13,368 nt of DNA from Maricaulis sp. (GTDB taxonomy: Bacteria > Pseudomonadota > Alphaproteobacteria > Caulobacterales > Maricaulaceae): contig NZLV01000080.1 in the NCBI GenBank assembly GCA_002694345.1, forward strand, positions 1 to 13,368. The letters are read 5' to 3'. The position numbers and the translations under genes are program-made. This document shows positions 1 to 6,621 of this stretch, piece after piece (the stretch's first letter is position 1; each line of letters opens with the position of its first letter). The notes below the pieces were generated by a model. It made no database searches. It had not been told where the DNA came from and saw only the letters and a program-made list of their open reading frames with translations.

Positions 1-429
1 GACCCCGTCACCCTGCCGTCGCAGGTGACGTTCGGTGTCGGTCTGGCGGACCTGGAACCGGTTCTGGCCAATCTGTGCGACAGCTATGAGGTCCGAACGC
101 TGGATCCGGCCGAACTGCCGATTGCCCAGACCAGCCACGTTCAGGTGGATTGCGAGGGGTTTGACCATGCCGGGCAGCCGCGTCTCGCCGAATTCGTCCT
201 TGCCGATGACCAGCTGGCCTTCATCTGGGTTTTGACCGAAAGCGCCGAGGAAGCCGGCCATCTGGCTGCACTGGGTGCAGCGCACGGAACGCCCACCCAT
301 GACACGGCGGCCTTCGTGGCCTGGGCGGACGATCATGTTGCCCTGCGCCGGGATATTCCGGAATTCCTCTACTATGGCGAAGCCGTCGCACCGATGTATC
401 GCGCCTGGTTCGACCAGATGGCGGGCTGA
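1..429 (+). CDS. 3' part of an unrecognised protein gene (5' end outside window)
   Basis: The reading frame is open from base 1 to the TGA at 427-429, giving 142 visible residues. A GTG at 25 could act as a start, but no Shine-Dalgarno sequence precedes it and the frame continues upstream, so I treat the gene as cut by the window edge. The visible protein is acidic and soluble-looking, with no transmembrane segment. Two cysteines (in LCDSYEV and VDCEGF) lie about 25 residues apart, and the C-terminus is aromatic (EFLYYGEAVAPMYRAWFDQ). I do not recognise a family. The visible start has the feel of a mature region just after a signal peptide, but this cannot be checked here. A GC-rich hairpin follows 16 nt after the stop, consistent with transcription ending there. 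Confidence 0.6.
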   Translation, partial: DPVTLPSQVTFGVGLADLEPVLANLCDSYEVRTLDPAELPIAQTSHVQVDCEGFDHAGQPRLAEFVLADDQLAFIWVLTESAEEAGHLAALGAAHGTPTHDTAAFVAWADDHVALRRDIPEFLYYGEAVAPMYRAWFDQMAG

Positions 430-445
430 TCCGTCCGCGTCATTG

Positions 446-480
446 CGCCCCGGGCCTGACCCATGGACAAGCCCGGGGCG
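446..480. terminator. GC-rich hairpin between genes (terminator or REP-like palindrome)
   Basis: A perfect 10-bp inverted repeat, CGCCCCGGGC at 446-455 and GCCCGGGGCG at 471-480, encloses a 15-nt loop. It begins 16 nt after the stop of the upstream gene and ends 40 nt before the phnA-like start. There is no T-run, so it is either a weak or bidirectional terminator or a copy of the GC-rich palindromes often scattered between genes in alphaproteobacteria. Confidence 0.5.
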
Positions 481-520
481 AGACGGCATAGGGACGGCCT
501 CATCGGTTCAGGAGTCCCCC

Positions 521-862
521 ATGAGCGAGCTTCCCCCCTGCCCGGAATGCGGGTCTGCCTTCACCTATGAAGATGGCGCACTGCTGGTTTGCCCGGAATG
601 CGCCCATGAATGGTCCACCCAAAGCGCCGAGCCCGTTGCCGACAGCGGCCCGGTCTGGCGCGATTCCAACGGCACCGAGCTGGCGGATGGCGACAGCGTC
701 ACCGTGATCAAGGACCTCAAGGTCAAGGGATCCTCCCTGGTCGTGAAGGTCGGCACCAAGGTCCGGAACATTCGCCTCATCGAGGGTGATCACGATATCG
801 ACTGCCGGATCGACGGGATCGGTTCCATGCAACTCAAGTCAGAATTCGTGAAAAAGGCCTGA
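521..862 (+). CDS. phnA: PhnA/YjdM family zinc-ribbon protein
   Basis: This 113-aa protein matches the PhnA/YjdM family in length and layout. An N-terminal zinc ribbon has two CxxC knuckles (C7-P-E-C10 and C24-P-E-C27). It is followed by the conserved C-terminal domain, recognisable from VWRDSNGTELADGDSVTVIK (about residues 45-64) and the stretch KVKGSSLVVKVGTKVRNIRL (about 68-87). Despite the name, family members are not phosphonoacetate hydrolases, and their biochemical role is unsettled. The ATG at 521 is chosen because GGAG lies at 511-514 and the family begins just before the first CxxC. The frame is open back to 275, but that stretch overlaps the previous gene and looks non-coding. The stop lies 3 nt from the stop of the convergent regulator gene, so the two transcripts probably run into each other. 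The symbol follows family usage. Confidence 0.9.
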   Translation: MSELPPCPECGSAFTYEDGALLVCPECAHEWSTQSAEPVADSGPVWRDSNGTELADGDSVTVIKDLKVKGSSLVVKVGTKVRNIRLIEGDHDIDCRIDGIGSMQLKSEFVKKA

Positions 863-865
863 GCC

Positions 866-2704
866 TTACAAATAGGCGTCGCAAATTTCCCGCAAGCGCT
901 CCTGGAAACACATGTCCGGGCGGATTCCGGTCTCGCGCCAGAATTCGGGAAGTCCGAACCGGTCGGCGATGTCCCACATGCGCGGGGTCGCCCACAACGG
1001 TGCGAACTCGCTGTAGTGCAAAATGATGCCGATGCCGGCCGCCTCCGGATCAAAGGCCTCCACCTGACGAAGAGCTCCGTCGACATCGCCCAGGATGGCG
1101 TACATCTGGGCGCGATGGGAGATATCCAGCCGGTCGCAATCGTTTCCGAACCCGTCTGCCCCTCCGAACCGGGCAGCATTGAAGGCCTGCATGCAGTCGG
1201 AAATATGTGGCGGAGCTCCCGCCAAACCTCGCGTTCGCGCTTCCGTTTCCGTCCCATAGAAAGCGAATTGCCGGTCCAGGGTCGCTGAGAAGGCGGAAAA
1301 TTCGGGTAGCAGAGTCTCGGCGTCCACAAGCGTTGCGGCGGCATCGGCATGCAGGCCCTGCATGGTCTGGGTGAGGCTGAGAATGATGCGGAGCTCGGCA
1401 TGGGTCGGCCATCGCGCCCGGGCCTGGTCCAGCAAGTGTGCGGCTTCGGCCAGCCGACCGGTCCGACGCAACAGGACCACACGCCAGAACAAGAGTCGAA
1501 AGGCAATCCAGTCGTTGAACGGTGCGGTATCGAGGAGTGTGGCCTGGTCAACAAGGCTGGCCTGACGGGCTGCCAAGAGGCGCTCGCCCATGGCAATGGC
1601 CGTCTCCGGTCCACCCGCCGTGCGGGAACGCGCCAGCAAATCGGATATGCGCTGTTCCAACTCTTCAGCGCGCGGGTCGGTCCGGCCAAACAAGTGCTGG
1701 TCAGGCCGGCTGGCGAGCATGATGGCCTGCAGGGCCATGGCCCCGGGATCATCGGGAATGGCGCTGAGCAGGGTCTCCGATGCGTTGACCCGATCATAGG
1801 GCGAAGAGGCCACCCGGCTGGTCTCGCAGAGCGCAAAGACCAGACTGCCGACGCTCCGGTTTCGCCGGTTCGCCGGCAATAGCATGGCTTGCACATCCTC
1901 GGCACAATGCAGCAGGTCCGTGGTGATCAGAATGATGCGCCGCGCCAGGTCTTCGCTGTCGGCGCTGGCGAGATCCAGTTCAAAACCGTGCTCCGGCACC
2001 GCATCGTCCGCGCCGAGAATGCGGACATTCAAACGGTCCTGCCCGTCTGCCACATCCATATCCAGAATATGGCCGGACGGCTCGCCACGGCTCACGAAGG
2101 CGGAACTTCTCCGGGCTTCACTTTCCAGGTGCCGGTCGAGATCGGGAAAGCGTGCCGTGACCGTATCCGGCCAGCTGGCGGCCAGTGCCGCACGATACGG
2201 CGCCTCTCCGTCCTGTAGGCGCGAGCCAAAAAGCCAAACAAGGGCCAGGCATCCCGCAATGACGAGCCCAGCGATCAGGCCCCTGGAAAGCCCGGGTCGC
2301 ACCACAAACGGTTCGGGCTGGTCCGCGTCCTCGATCGTTTGGTGACCGGTCTGCACGGGCGGAATGAAGGCATAGCCGCGGCGCGGCAGGGTCCGGATGA
2401 AGTGCGGGTCTCGGATCTCTTCGCCCAAGGCCCGGCGAATGTCCCGGATGGCCGTCGTCAGGACTTCATCCCCCACCACAACACCATCCCAGACCGTCTC
2501 GAGAAGATCGCTCTTGGACTGCACTTGCGGTGCTGTCGCCATCAGCGTCCAGAGAAGCTTGAACGGCGTGGGACGCAAGGCAACGGGCTGTCCATCAAGT
2601 GTGACGATGTGATTGAGGCGGTCGAGCGTCAGTCTGGACGTCGAGAGAATTGCCGCGTCCCGGGCATTCCCCGTCGGGATGGAAGCATCCGAAGACTCTG
2701 ACAC
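866..2704 (-). CDS. ToxR/CadC-like membrane-anchored winged-helix transcriptional regulator with helical-repeat C-terminal region
   Basis: 612 aa. Residues about 25-115 form an OmpR/PhoB-type winged helix. The key stretches are RPTPFKLLWTLMA, the recognition-helix region VVVGDEVLTTAIRDIRRALGE and the wing RTLPRRGYAFIPP. A linker leads to a single hydrophobic segment (about 142-160, GLIAGLVIAGCLALVWLFG). About 450 residues then lie outside the cytoplasm. Part of this looks TPR-like (about 397-450, RTGRLAEAAHLLDQARARWP); there is no TolB propeller. Such one-component regulators bind DNA while membrane-anchored and sense through the periplasmic part; the ligand here is unknown. The start is GTG at 2704, because an in-frame TGA lies one codon upstream and GAG lies about 6 nt before it. 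The gene diverges from the RTX gene, and operator-like repeats lie directly upstream, suggesting autoregulation and control of that neighbour (inference). Its C-terminus is convergent with phnA at a 3-nt gap. Confidence 0.85.
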   Translation of the reverse strand: MSESSDASIPTGNARDAAILSTSRLTLDRLNHIVTLDGQPVALRPTPFKLLWTLMATAPQVQSKSDLLETVWDGVVVGDEVLTTAIRDIRRALGEEIRDPHFIRTLPRRGYAFIPPVQTGHQTIEDADQPEPFVVRPGLSRGLIAGLVIAGCLALVWLFGSRLQDGEAPYRAALAASWPDTVTARFPDLDRHLESEARRSSAFVSRGEPSGHILDMDVADGQDRLNVRILGADDAVPEHGFELDLASADSEDLARRIILITTDLLHCAEDVQAMLLPANRRNRSVGSLVFALCETSRVASSPYDRVNASETLLSAIPDDPGAMALQAIMLASRPDQHLFGRTDPRAEELEQRISDLLARSRTAGGPETAIAMGERLLAARQASLVDQATLLDTAPFNDWIAFRLLFWRVVLLRRTGRLAEAAHLLDQARARWPTHAELRIILSLTQTMQGLHADAAATLVDAETLLPEFSAFSATLDRQFAFYGTETEARTRGLAGAPPHISDCMQAFNAARFGGADGFGNDCDRLDISHRAQMYAILGDVDGALRQVEAFDPEAAGIGIILHYSEFAPLWATPRMWDIADRFGLPEFWRETGIRPDMCFQERLREICDAYL

Positions 2705-2724
2705 GGCTCACTCTTTTGGCTCAC
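2705..2724. repeat. GGCTCAC direct repeat just upstream of the regulator start
   Basis: GGCTCAC occurs at 2705-2711 and again at 2718-2724, a 13-bp period, directly abutting the GTG start of the minus-strand regulator. The second copy runs into the palindrome at 2720-2734. It could be part of an operator, or chance within the leader. Confidence 0.4.
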
Positions 2725-2734
2725 ATGATGTGAG
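2720..2734. promoter_or_regulatory. Perfect 15-bp palindrome, candidate operator
   Basis: CTCACAT-G-ATGTGAG is a perfect 7-1-7 inverted repeat in the divergent intergenic region, 16-30 nt upstream of the regulator's GTG start. Bound protein there would cover the regulator's leader or promoter, consistent with autoregulation. Which protein binds is unknown; the adjacent winged-helix regulator is the obvious candidate. Confidence 0.5.
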
Positions 2735-2779
2735 TTGCATATCGCATTTTTTCTCCCGCCGCGAGCAAGGCTTCGGCCC

Positions 2780-2803
2780 AGTTCTCAGAAATTTATCAGA
2801 ACT
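2780..2803. promoter_or_regulatory. Candidate regulator site: 11-bp-period direct repeat inside an inverted repeat
   Basis: TCAGAA occurs at 2785-2790 and 2796-2801, exactly 11 bp apart. The same stretch is framed by AGTTCT (2780-2785) and AGAACT (2798-2803). OmpR/PhoB-type winged helices classically bind tandem half-sites 11 bp apart, and such a regulator is encoded next door. The site is an AT-rich patch in GC-rich DNA, about 105-125 nt upstream of the RTX start codon and 76-99 nt upstream of the regulator start. Confidence 0.45.
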
Positions 2804-2905
2804 CGCTCGGGACGTTCAGCCCGATCCCGGACACCGTTTGCCCACCTGCCAGGCGCCGGGGAGGTCCGTGTCGGAGGCGCACAAGGGAGCAAAAGGGAAA
2901 GAGTT

Positions 2906-4285
2906 ATGGCGAAGCGCAAACCCATTCAAACCGAATATGTCGACCCGATCATGTCGGCGCTGGCCGATGATCAGATTGTTCTGGAACAGGGACAGGTCAT
3001 CCTGCTGACCGAAGGCGATCCGCCCGGCGGCATTCTCTCGCTGGGAGCAGGCAGCACGATCACGCTGGAGAGCGGCTCATCAATCGAGGGCGACCGCGAT
3101 GGTGATGTTGGCATCCTGGCGCTTGGGCCGGACACCAGTATCGACATTGATGGCGCAATCCGCCTGCTCGGTGCAGGGGCTGTCGGTACAGCCGTGCGGG
3201 ACGGACATGTCAGCCTGTCAGGAGAGATCGACATGGGCGGCGCCGGTGCCAACGGGCTTGTCCTGAACGCCCCGACCGCATCCGCCGACATCGGGTCCGG
3301 CGGGTCGATCCAGATGACCGGGGATGGCGCAGCAGCCGTGTTTGCAGTCCGCGCCGGTCCTGTCAGCAATGCCGGAAGCATCACGACGGCCGGTCAGTAT
3401 GCGACCGGAATATTCTCCGGTGATGGGACCATCGTGAATTCCGGAACGATCCTGTCCACCGGGGATGGTGCCACGGGCCTCTACGTGGCCGGGGCGACCG
3501 AGCTGACCAATACCGGACTGATCGCCGCCGAGGGTGAAGCCCTGGACGCCACATTCGGCAATGAAGGCCATGCCGCGGCCGTGTTCCTCAATTGGGACGG
3601 CGCTGTGGTCACCAATTCCGGGACGATCCGTTCGGATCATGACGCCGCCATCATCGTCGACCCCGGCGCCGGCCTGGGCGTGTTCGGCTACCCGGCCCCG
3701 CCGGCTGGCACGACCAATACGATCATCAATGAAAAAGGCGGACTGATCAGCGGCGTTACGGCGATTGAGGGCAGTGACTTTGTCGAGATCGTCTCGAATG
3801 CTGGACGCATCGAAGGCGACATCCATCTGGGTGGCGGCAATGACACCTATACCGCGGTCGGCAATGGCCGCGTTGACGGCGTGATCGATGGCGGTGCCGG
3901 CGATGATGTGCTGATCGCCGATCACGGCCAGGACACCCTGCTGGGCGGCGATGGCAATGACTGGCTCGATGGTGGCAAGTCCCGCGACTATCTCGACGGC
4001 GGTGCCGGAGATGACGTGATGATCGGTGGCCAGGGCAGCGATACTTTCGTCTTCAGTGGCGGCAATGACATCATTATGGACTTCACGGATGCCGATGTGC
4101 TCGAGCTGAACGGCTATTCCCTGTCCGATGCGACCGTAGAGACCGAAGGCGATACCGTCGTCTATCGCTGGTCCGACACGGACAGCCTCACCGTGATGGG
4201 CGGCGCCGACGCGGAGCCGGCCATGGAGTTTGGCGAACCGGTGTTCGAGCCCGTTCCGGCTGCCGACATGATGTGGGTCGCCTGA
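2906..4285 (+). CDS. RTX-type calcium-binding protein with beta-helix-like repeats, probably exported by a type I system
   Basis: 459 aa. There is no Sec signal peptide at the N-terminus (MAKRKPIQTEYVDPIM). Residues about 45-265 carry imperfect repeats of the type VSNAGSIT..., IVNSGTILSTGDGATGLYV and VVTNSGTIRS, as in right-handed beta-helix adhesins and autotransporters. Residues about 309-385 hold RTX nonapeptides, including GGGNDTYTA, DGGAGDDVLI, LGGDGNDWLD, DGGAGDDVMI and GGQGSDTFV, which bind Ca2+ and fold outside the cell. A short acidic/hydrophobic tail ends in MMWVA and may be the uncleaved secretion signal. No type I transporter genes are in the window. The ATG at 2906 is preferred (purine-rich GGGAAAGAG just upstream); an extension to a TTG at 2735 would add a low-quality Arg/Pro/Ser-rich segment and run through the operator-like region. 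The gene is divergent from the regulator and followed by a strong hairpin. Confidence 0.82.
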   Translation: MAKRKPIQTEYVDPIMSALADDQIVLEQGQVILLTEGDPPGGILSLGAGSTITLESGSSIEGDRDGDVGILALGPDTSIDIDGAIRLLGAGAVGTAVRDGHVSLSGEIDMGGAGANGLVLNAPTASADIGSGGSIQMTGDGAAAVFAVRAGPVSNAGSITTAGQYATGIFSGDGTIVNSGTILSTGDGATGLYVAGATELTNTGLIAAEGEALDATFGNEGHAAAVFLNWDGAVVTNSGTIRSDHDAAIIVDPGAGLGVFGYPAPPAGTTNTIINEKGGLISGVTAIEGSDFVEIVSNAGRIEGDIHLGGGNDTYTAVGNGRVDGVIDGGAGDDVLIADHGQDTLLGGDGNDWLDGGKSRDYLDGGAGDDVMIGGQGSDTFVFSGGNDIIMDFTDADVLELNGYSLSDATVETEGDTVVYRWSDTDSLTVMGGADAEPAMEFGEPVFEPVPAADMMWVA

Positions 4286-4309
4286 TCCCGCCACGCGGAT
4301 AATCCCTCC

Positions 4310-4351
4310 GTCGGATGGCGGCCATTCCCAAACGAGTGGCCGCCATCTGAC
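4310..4351. terminator. Strong hairpin downstream of the RTX gene
   Basis: GATGGCGGCCA (4314-4324) pairs perfectly with TGGCCGCCATC (4337-4347). The stem extends by a G-U pair and GTC/GAC (4310-4312 with 4349-4351) at its base and a U-G pair at its top, leaving a 10-nt loop. It starts 25 nt after the RTX stop codon. No U-tract follows, so it may be an imperfect intrinsic terminator or a 3'-end stabiliser. Confidence 0.65.
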
Positions 4352-4441
4352 ACTCCGGTTGCCCCCGGCCCCGCTTTCGCAAGACTCCCTTCGAGAAGAA
4401 TGTTAACCCGTTGGCCATCTTGAACTTCGGGGGAGTTTTCC

Positions 4442-6514
4442 ATGTCATCCCATCTTCGCCCGGCCCTTGCGGCCGTCTTCCTGGCCGGACTGGCCGCGTG
4501 CAGCGCGCCGTCCACGCCGGATGCTTCGAGTGCGGCCGCCACAGCCAGCGAGGAAGCCACGCATTTCGTCGTCCTGGTCGGTGGCACGCCGATTGGCGCC
4601 ATGGATGTCACGCCGGGCGAAGACGGATACACGGTCGATTTCGAATACCGGAATAATGGCCGCGGCCCGACGCTCGCGGAAACCGTGACGCTGGACGAGA
4701 ACGGCCTGCCCTCCAGCTGGAGTGTGGAAGGTGCGGAAACCTTCGGCAATCCGGTCGAAGAGAGCTTCGCCATGGTCGACAGCGAGGCCCGCTGGACCGA
4801 TTCCACGGGTTCCGACCAGGCGCTGCCGGCCGGCCCGGCTTTCTACGTCCCCAACAATGCCAGCCCCTACTGGCTCGCCATTGCGGCGCGTGCCCTGATG
4901 AGCTCGGAGGACGGCACGCTGGCCGCCCTGCCCGGCGGTACGCTGAGCATGAGCGAGATCGACCAGCTGACGGTGACCGGTGAAGCCGGCGACCGCGACG
5001 TCACGGTCTATGCCCTCTCCGGCACCAGCACCAATCCGACCTATTTCCTGATGTCGGGCGAGGCGTTTTTCGGCCTGATCACGCCGGGCTTCGCCGTTCT
5101 GGAAACCGGGTATGAAGCCGAGGATGAGCGTCTGCGTGGCCTCGCCGCCGGTTATGGCGCCCAGCGCTATGCCGACATGCAGGCCCGTTTCGCCCATGAT
5201 TACGGAGCCCCGGTGCGCATCCGCAATGTCCGGGTGTTTGATCCGGAGACCGAGAGCCTGGGAGAACCGGTCTCTGTCGTGGTGACCGGTGAAAGGATCG
5301 CGGCGATCGATCCGCTCGACGTCCCCACCGCCGCAGGCGAAGTGGAGATTGACGGCGCCGGCGGATCCCTGCTGCCGGGCCTGTTCGAAATGCACGGCCA
5401 TCTGGGTGAAGGCTCTGCCATGCTCAATGTTCTGGCCGGTGTCACCTCGGTCCGCGACATGGGCAATAATAATGACGTCCTGGGTGCGTTGATCGAGCGG
5501 ATCAATGGCGGCGAGATTGCCGGCCCGCGCGTGACGCGTTCCGGCTTCATCGAGGGCCGCTCCGAATTCAACTCGAACAATGGCATCCTGGTGTCCAGCC
5601 TGGAGGAAGCTGTGGCCGCCGTCGACGCCTATGCCGACATGGGCGATTTCTGGCAGATCAAGATCTACAACTCGATGAACCCGGACTGGGTGCCGGCCAT
5701 GATCGAGCGCGCCCATGAGCGCGGCCTGCGGGTCTCCGGTCACGTGCCGGCCTTCTCCAATGCCGACAGCATGATCATGGCTGGCTATGACGAGATGACC
5801 CACATCAACCAGGTCATGCTGGGCTGGGTCCTGGAGGACGGTGAAGACACCCGCACCCTGCTGCGCCTGACGGCCCTGCGCCGCCTGCCGGCACTGGATC
5901 TGCAGTCCGAGCCGGTCCAGGCGACGATTGCGGAAATGGCGGATCGCGGCATTGCCATCGACCCGACCTTTGCCATCCATGAAGCCCTGCTGCTCTCGCG
6001 CAATGGCACGGTCTCGCCCGGCGTGGTCGACTATATCGATCACATGCCGGTCGACTTCCAGCGCCAGGCCCGTTCGGCCTGGGCGGATATCGCCACGCCG
6101 GAGGATGACGCCAATTATGCCGGCGCCTTCGACCAGATCACCGAAACCCTGCGCATGATGCATGACGCCGGCATTTTCATCGTGCCGGGAACCGATCTGG
6201 GCGGGTCCTTCAGCTATCACCGCGAACTGGAACTCTACCAGTCCATCGGCATGACCGCGCCGGAGATCCTGGCCTGGGCCTCGCAGGGCATGGCGGACTA
6301 TCTGGGCCAGGGCGAAGAGCTTGGATCGATCGAGCCGGGCAAGCTGGCCGACTTCTTCCTCGTGCCGGGCGACCCGACCGCCGATTTCCGCGAGATCAAG
6401 ACGATCTCGCTCGTGGCGTCCAACGGGACCTTCTACTACCCGACGGAAGTCTATCCGGAATTCGGCATCCAGCCCTTTACGGACCTGCCGGCCGTCGCGG
6501 TTCCGGCCCACTAG
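4442..6514 (+). CDS. Lipoprotein amidohydrolase (imidazolonepropionase/prolidase-like, binuclear metal)
   Basis: 690 aa with a lipoprotein signal peptide ending in the lipobox LAAC (C20), so it is probably anchored in the envelope. Residues about 37-250 form an N-terminal domain seen in some secreted amidohydrolases and of no known function to me. From about 258 the amidohydrolase fold follows, with a complete ligand set: HxH (H318, H320 in LLPGLFEMHGHLGEG), the candidate carbamylated lysine K407 (WQIKIYNS), H434 (VSGHVPA), H454 (EMTHINQ) and D584 (VPGTDLGG). The C-terminal IEPGKLADFFLVPGDP is the usual returning beta-sandwich motif. The family includes dipeptidases acting on Xaa-Pro/Xaa-Arg and imidazolonepropionase-like enzymes; the substrate here cannot be named. 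The start at 4442 has GGGGGAG 6 nt upstream. The gene stands alone between two hairpins and has its own leader after the RTX terminator. Confidence 0.88.
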   Translation: MSSHLRPALAAVFLAGLAACSAPSTPDASSAAATASEEATHFVVLVGGTPIGAMDVTPGEDGYTVDFEYRNNGRGPTLAETVTLDENGLPSSWSVEGAETFGNPVEESFAMVDSEARWTDSTGSDQALPAGPAFYVPNNASPYWLAIAARALMSSEDGTLAALPGGTLSMSEIDQLTVTGEAGDRDVTVYALSGTSTNPTYFLMSGEAFFGLITPGFAVLETGYEAEDERLRGLAAGYGAQRYADMQARFAHDYGAPVRIRNVRVFDPETESLGEPVSVVVTGERIAAIDPLDVPTAAGEVEIDGAGGSLLPGLFEMHGHLGEGSAMLNVLAGVTSVRDMGNNNDVLGALIERINGGEIAGPRVTRSGFIEGRSEFNSNNGILVSSLEEAVAAVDAYADMGDFWQIKIYNSMNPDWVPAMIERAHERGLRVSGHVPAFSNADSMIMAGYDEMTHINQVMLGWVLEDGEDTRTLLRLTALRRLPALDLQSEPVQATIAEMADRGIAIDPTFAIHEALLLSRNGTVSPGVVDYIDHMPVDFQRQARSAWADIATPEDDANYAGAFDQITETLRMMHDAGIFIVPGTDLGGSFSYHRELELYQSIGMTAPEILAWASQGMADYLGQGEELGSIEPGKLADFFLVPGDPTADFREIKTISLVASNGTFYYPTEVYPEFGIQPFTDLPAVAVPAH

Positions 6515-6530
6515 CCTGTGGCTCGCCTGT

Positions 6531-6553
6531 CCGGGGCCCCTCACAGGCCCCGG
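6531..6553. terminator. GC-rich hairpin after the amidohydrolase gene
   Basis: CCGGGGCC (6531-6538) and GGCCCCGG (6546-6553) form a perfect 8-bp stem with a 7-nt loop, extendable by a G-U and a G-C pair. It lies 17 nt after the amidohydrolase stop codon. There is no U-tract. The 3' flank shares GGCGAGAC with the flank of the hairpin at 446-480. Confidence 0.55.
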
Positions 6554-6621
6554 GCGGCGAGACTAGGAATATACAAACGGGGCGCTTTGCCCTGACGGCG
6601 AAACATGTTGATCTTCCAGAC

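Noticed and set aside
275..520. Upstream extension of the phnA-like frame
   Set aside because: It overlaps the preceding gene and a hairpin; the family begins just before the first CxxC, at ATG 521 with GGAG upstream.
790..1905. A 371-codon minus-strand frame within the regulator gene
   Set aside because: It overlaps the well-supported regulator on the same strand in another frame and is rich in Arg, Pro, Ser and Cys, typical of an out-of-frame reading.
2735..2905. N-terminal extension of the RTX protein from a TTG codon
   Set aside because: The extension is Arg/Pro/Ser-rich, would run through the operator-like repeats, and a good ATG with a purine-rich site exists at 2906.
3218..4294. A 358-codon minus-strand frame opposite the RTX gene
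   Set aside because: Its translation is compositionally biased with no recognisable domain; the plus strand encodes clear RTX and beta-helix repeats.
4445..6544. A 699-codon open frame on the minus strand opposite the amidohydrolase gene
   Set aside because: It is a shadow produced by GC-rich third positions of the plus-strand gene. Its His/Arg/Gly-rich translation shows no family motifs, whereas the plus strand has a signal peptide and a full catalytic ligand set.
6570..6575. TATACA as a -10 element for the lipid kinase gene
   Set aside because: No -35-like sequence sits at a suitable distance; the upstream position is occupied by the GC-rich hairpin.
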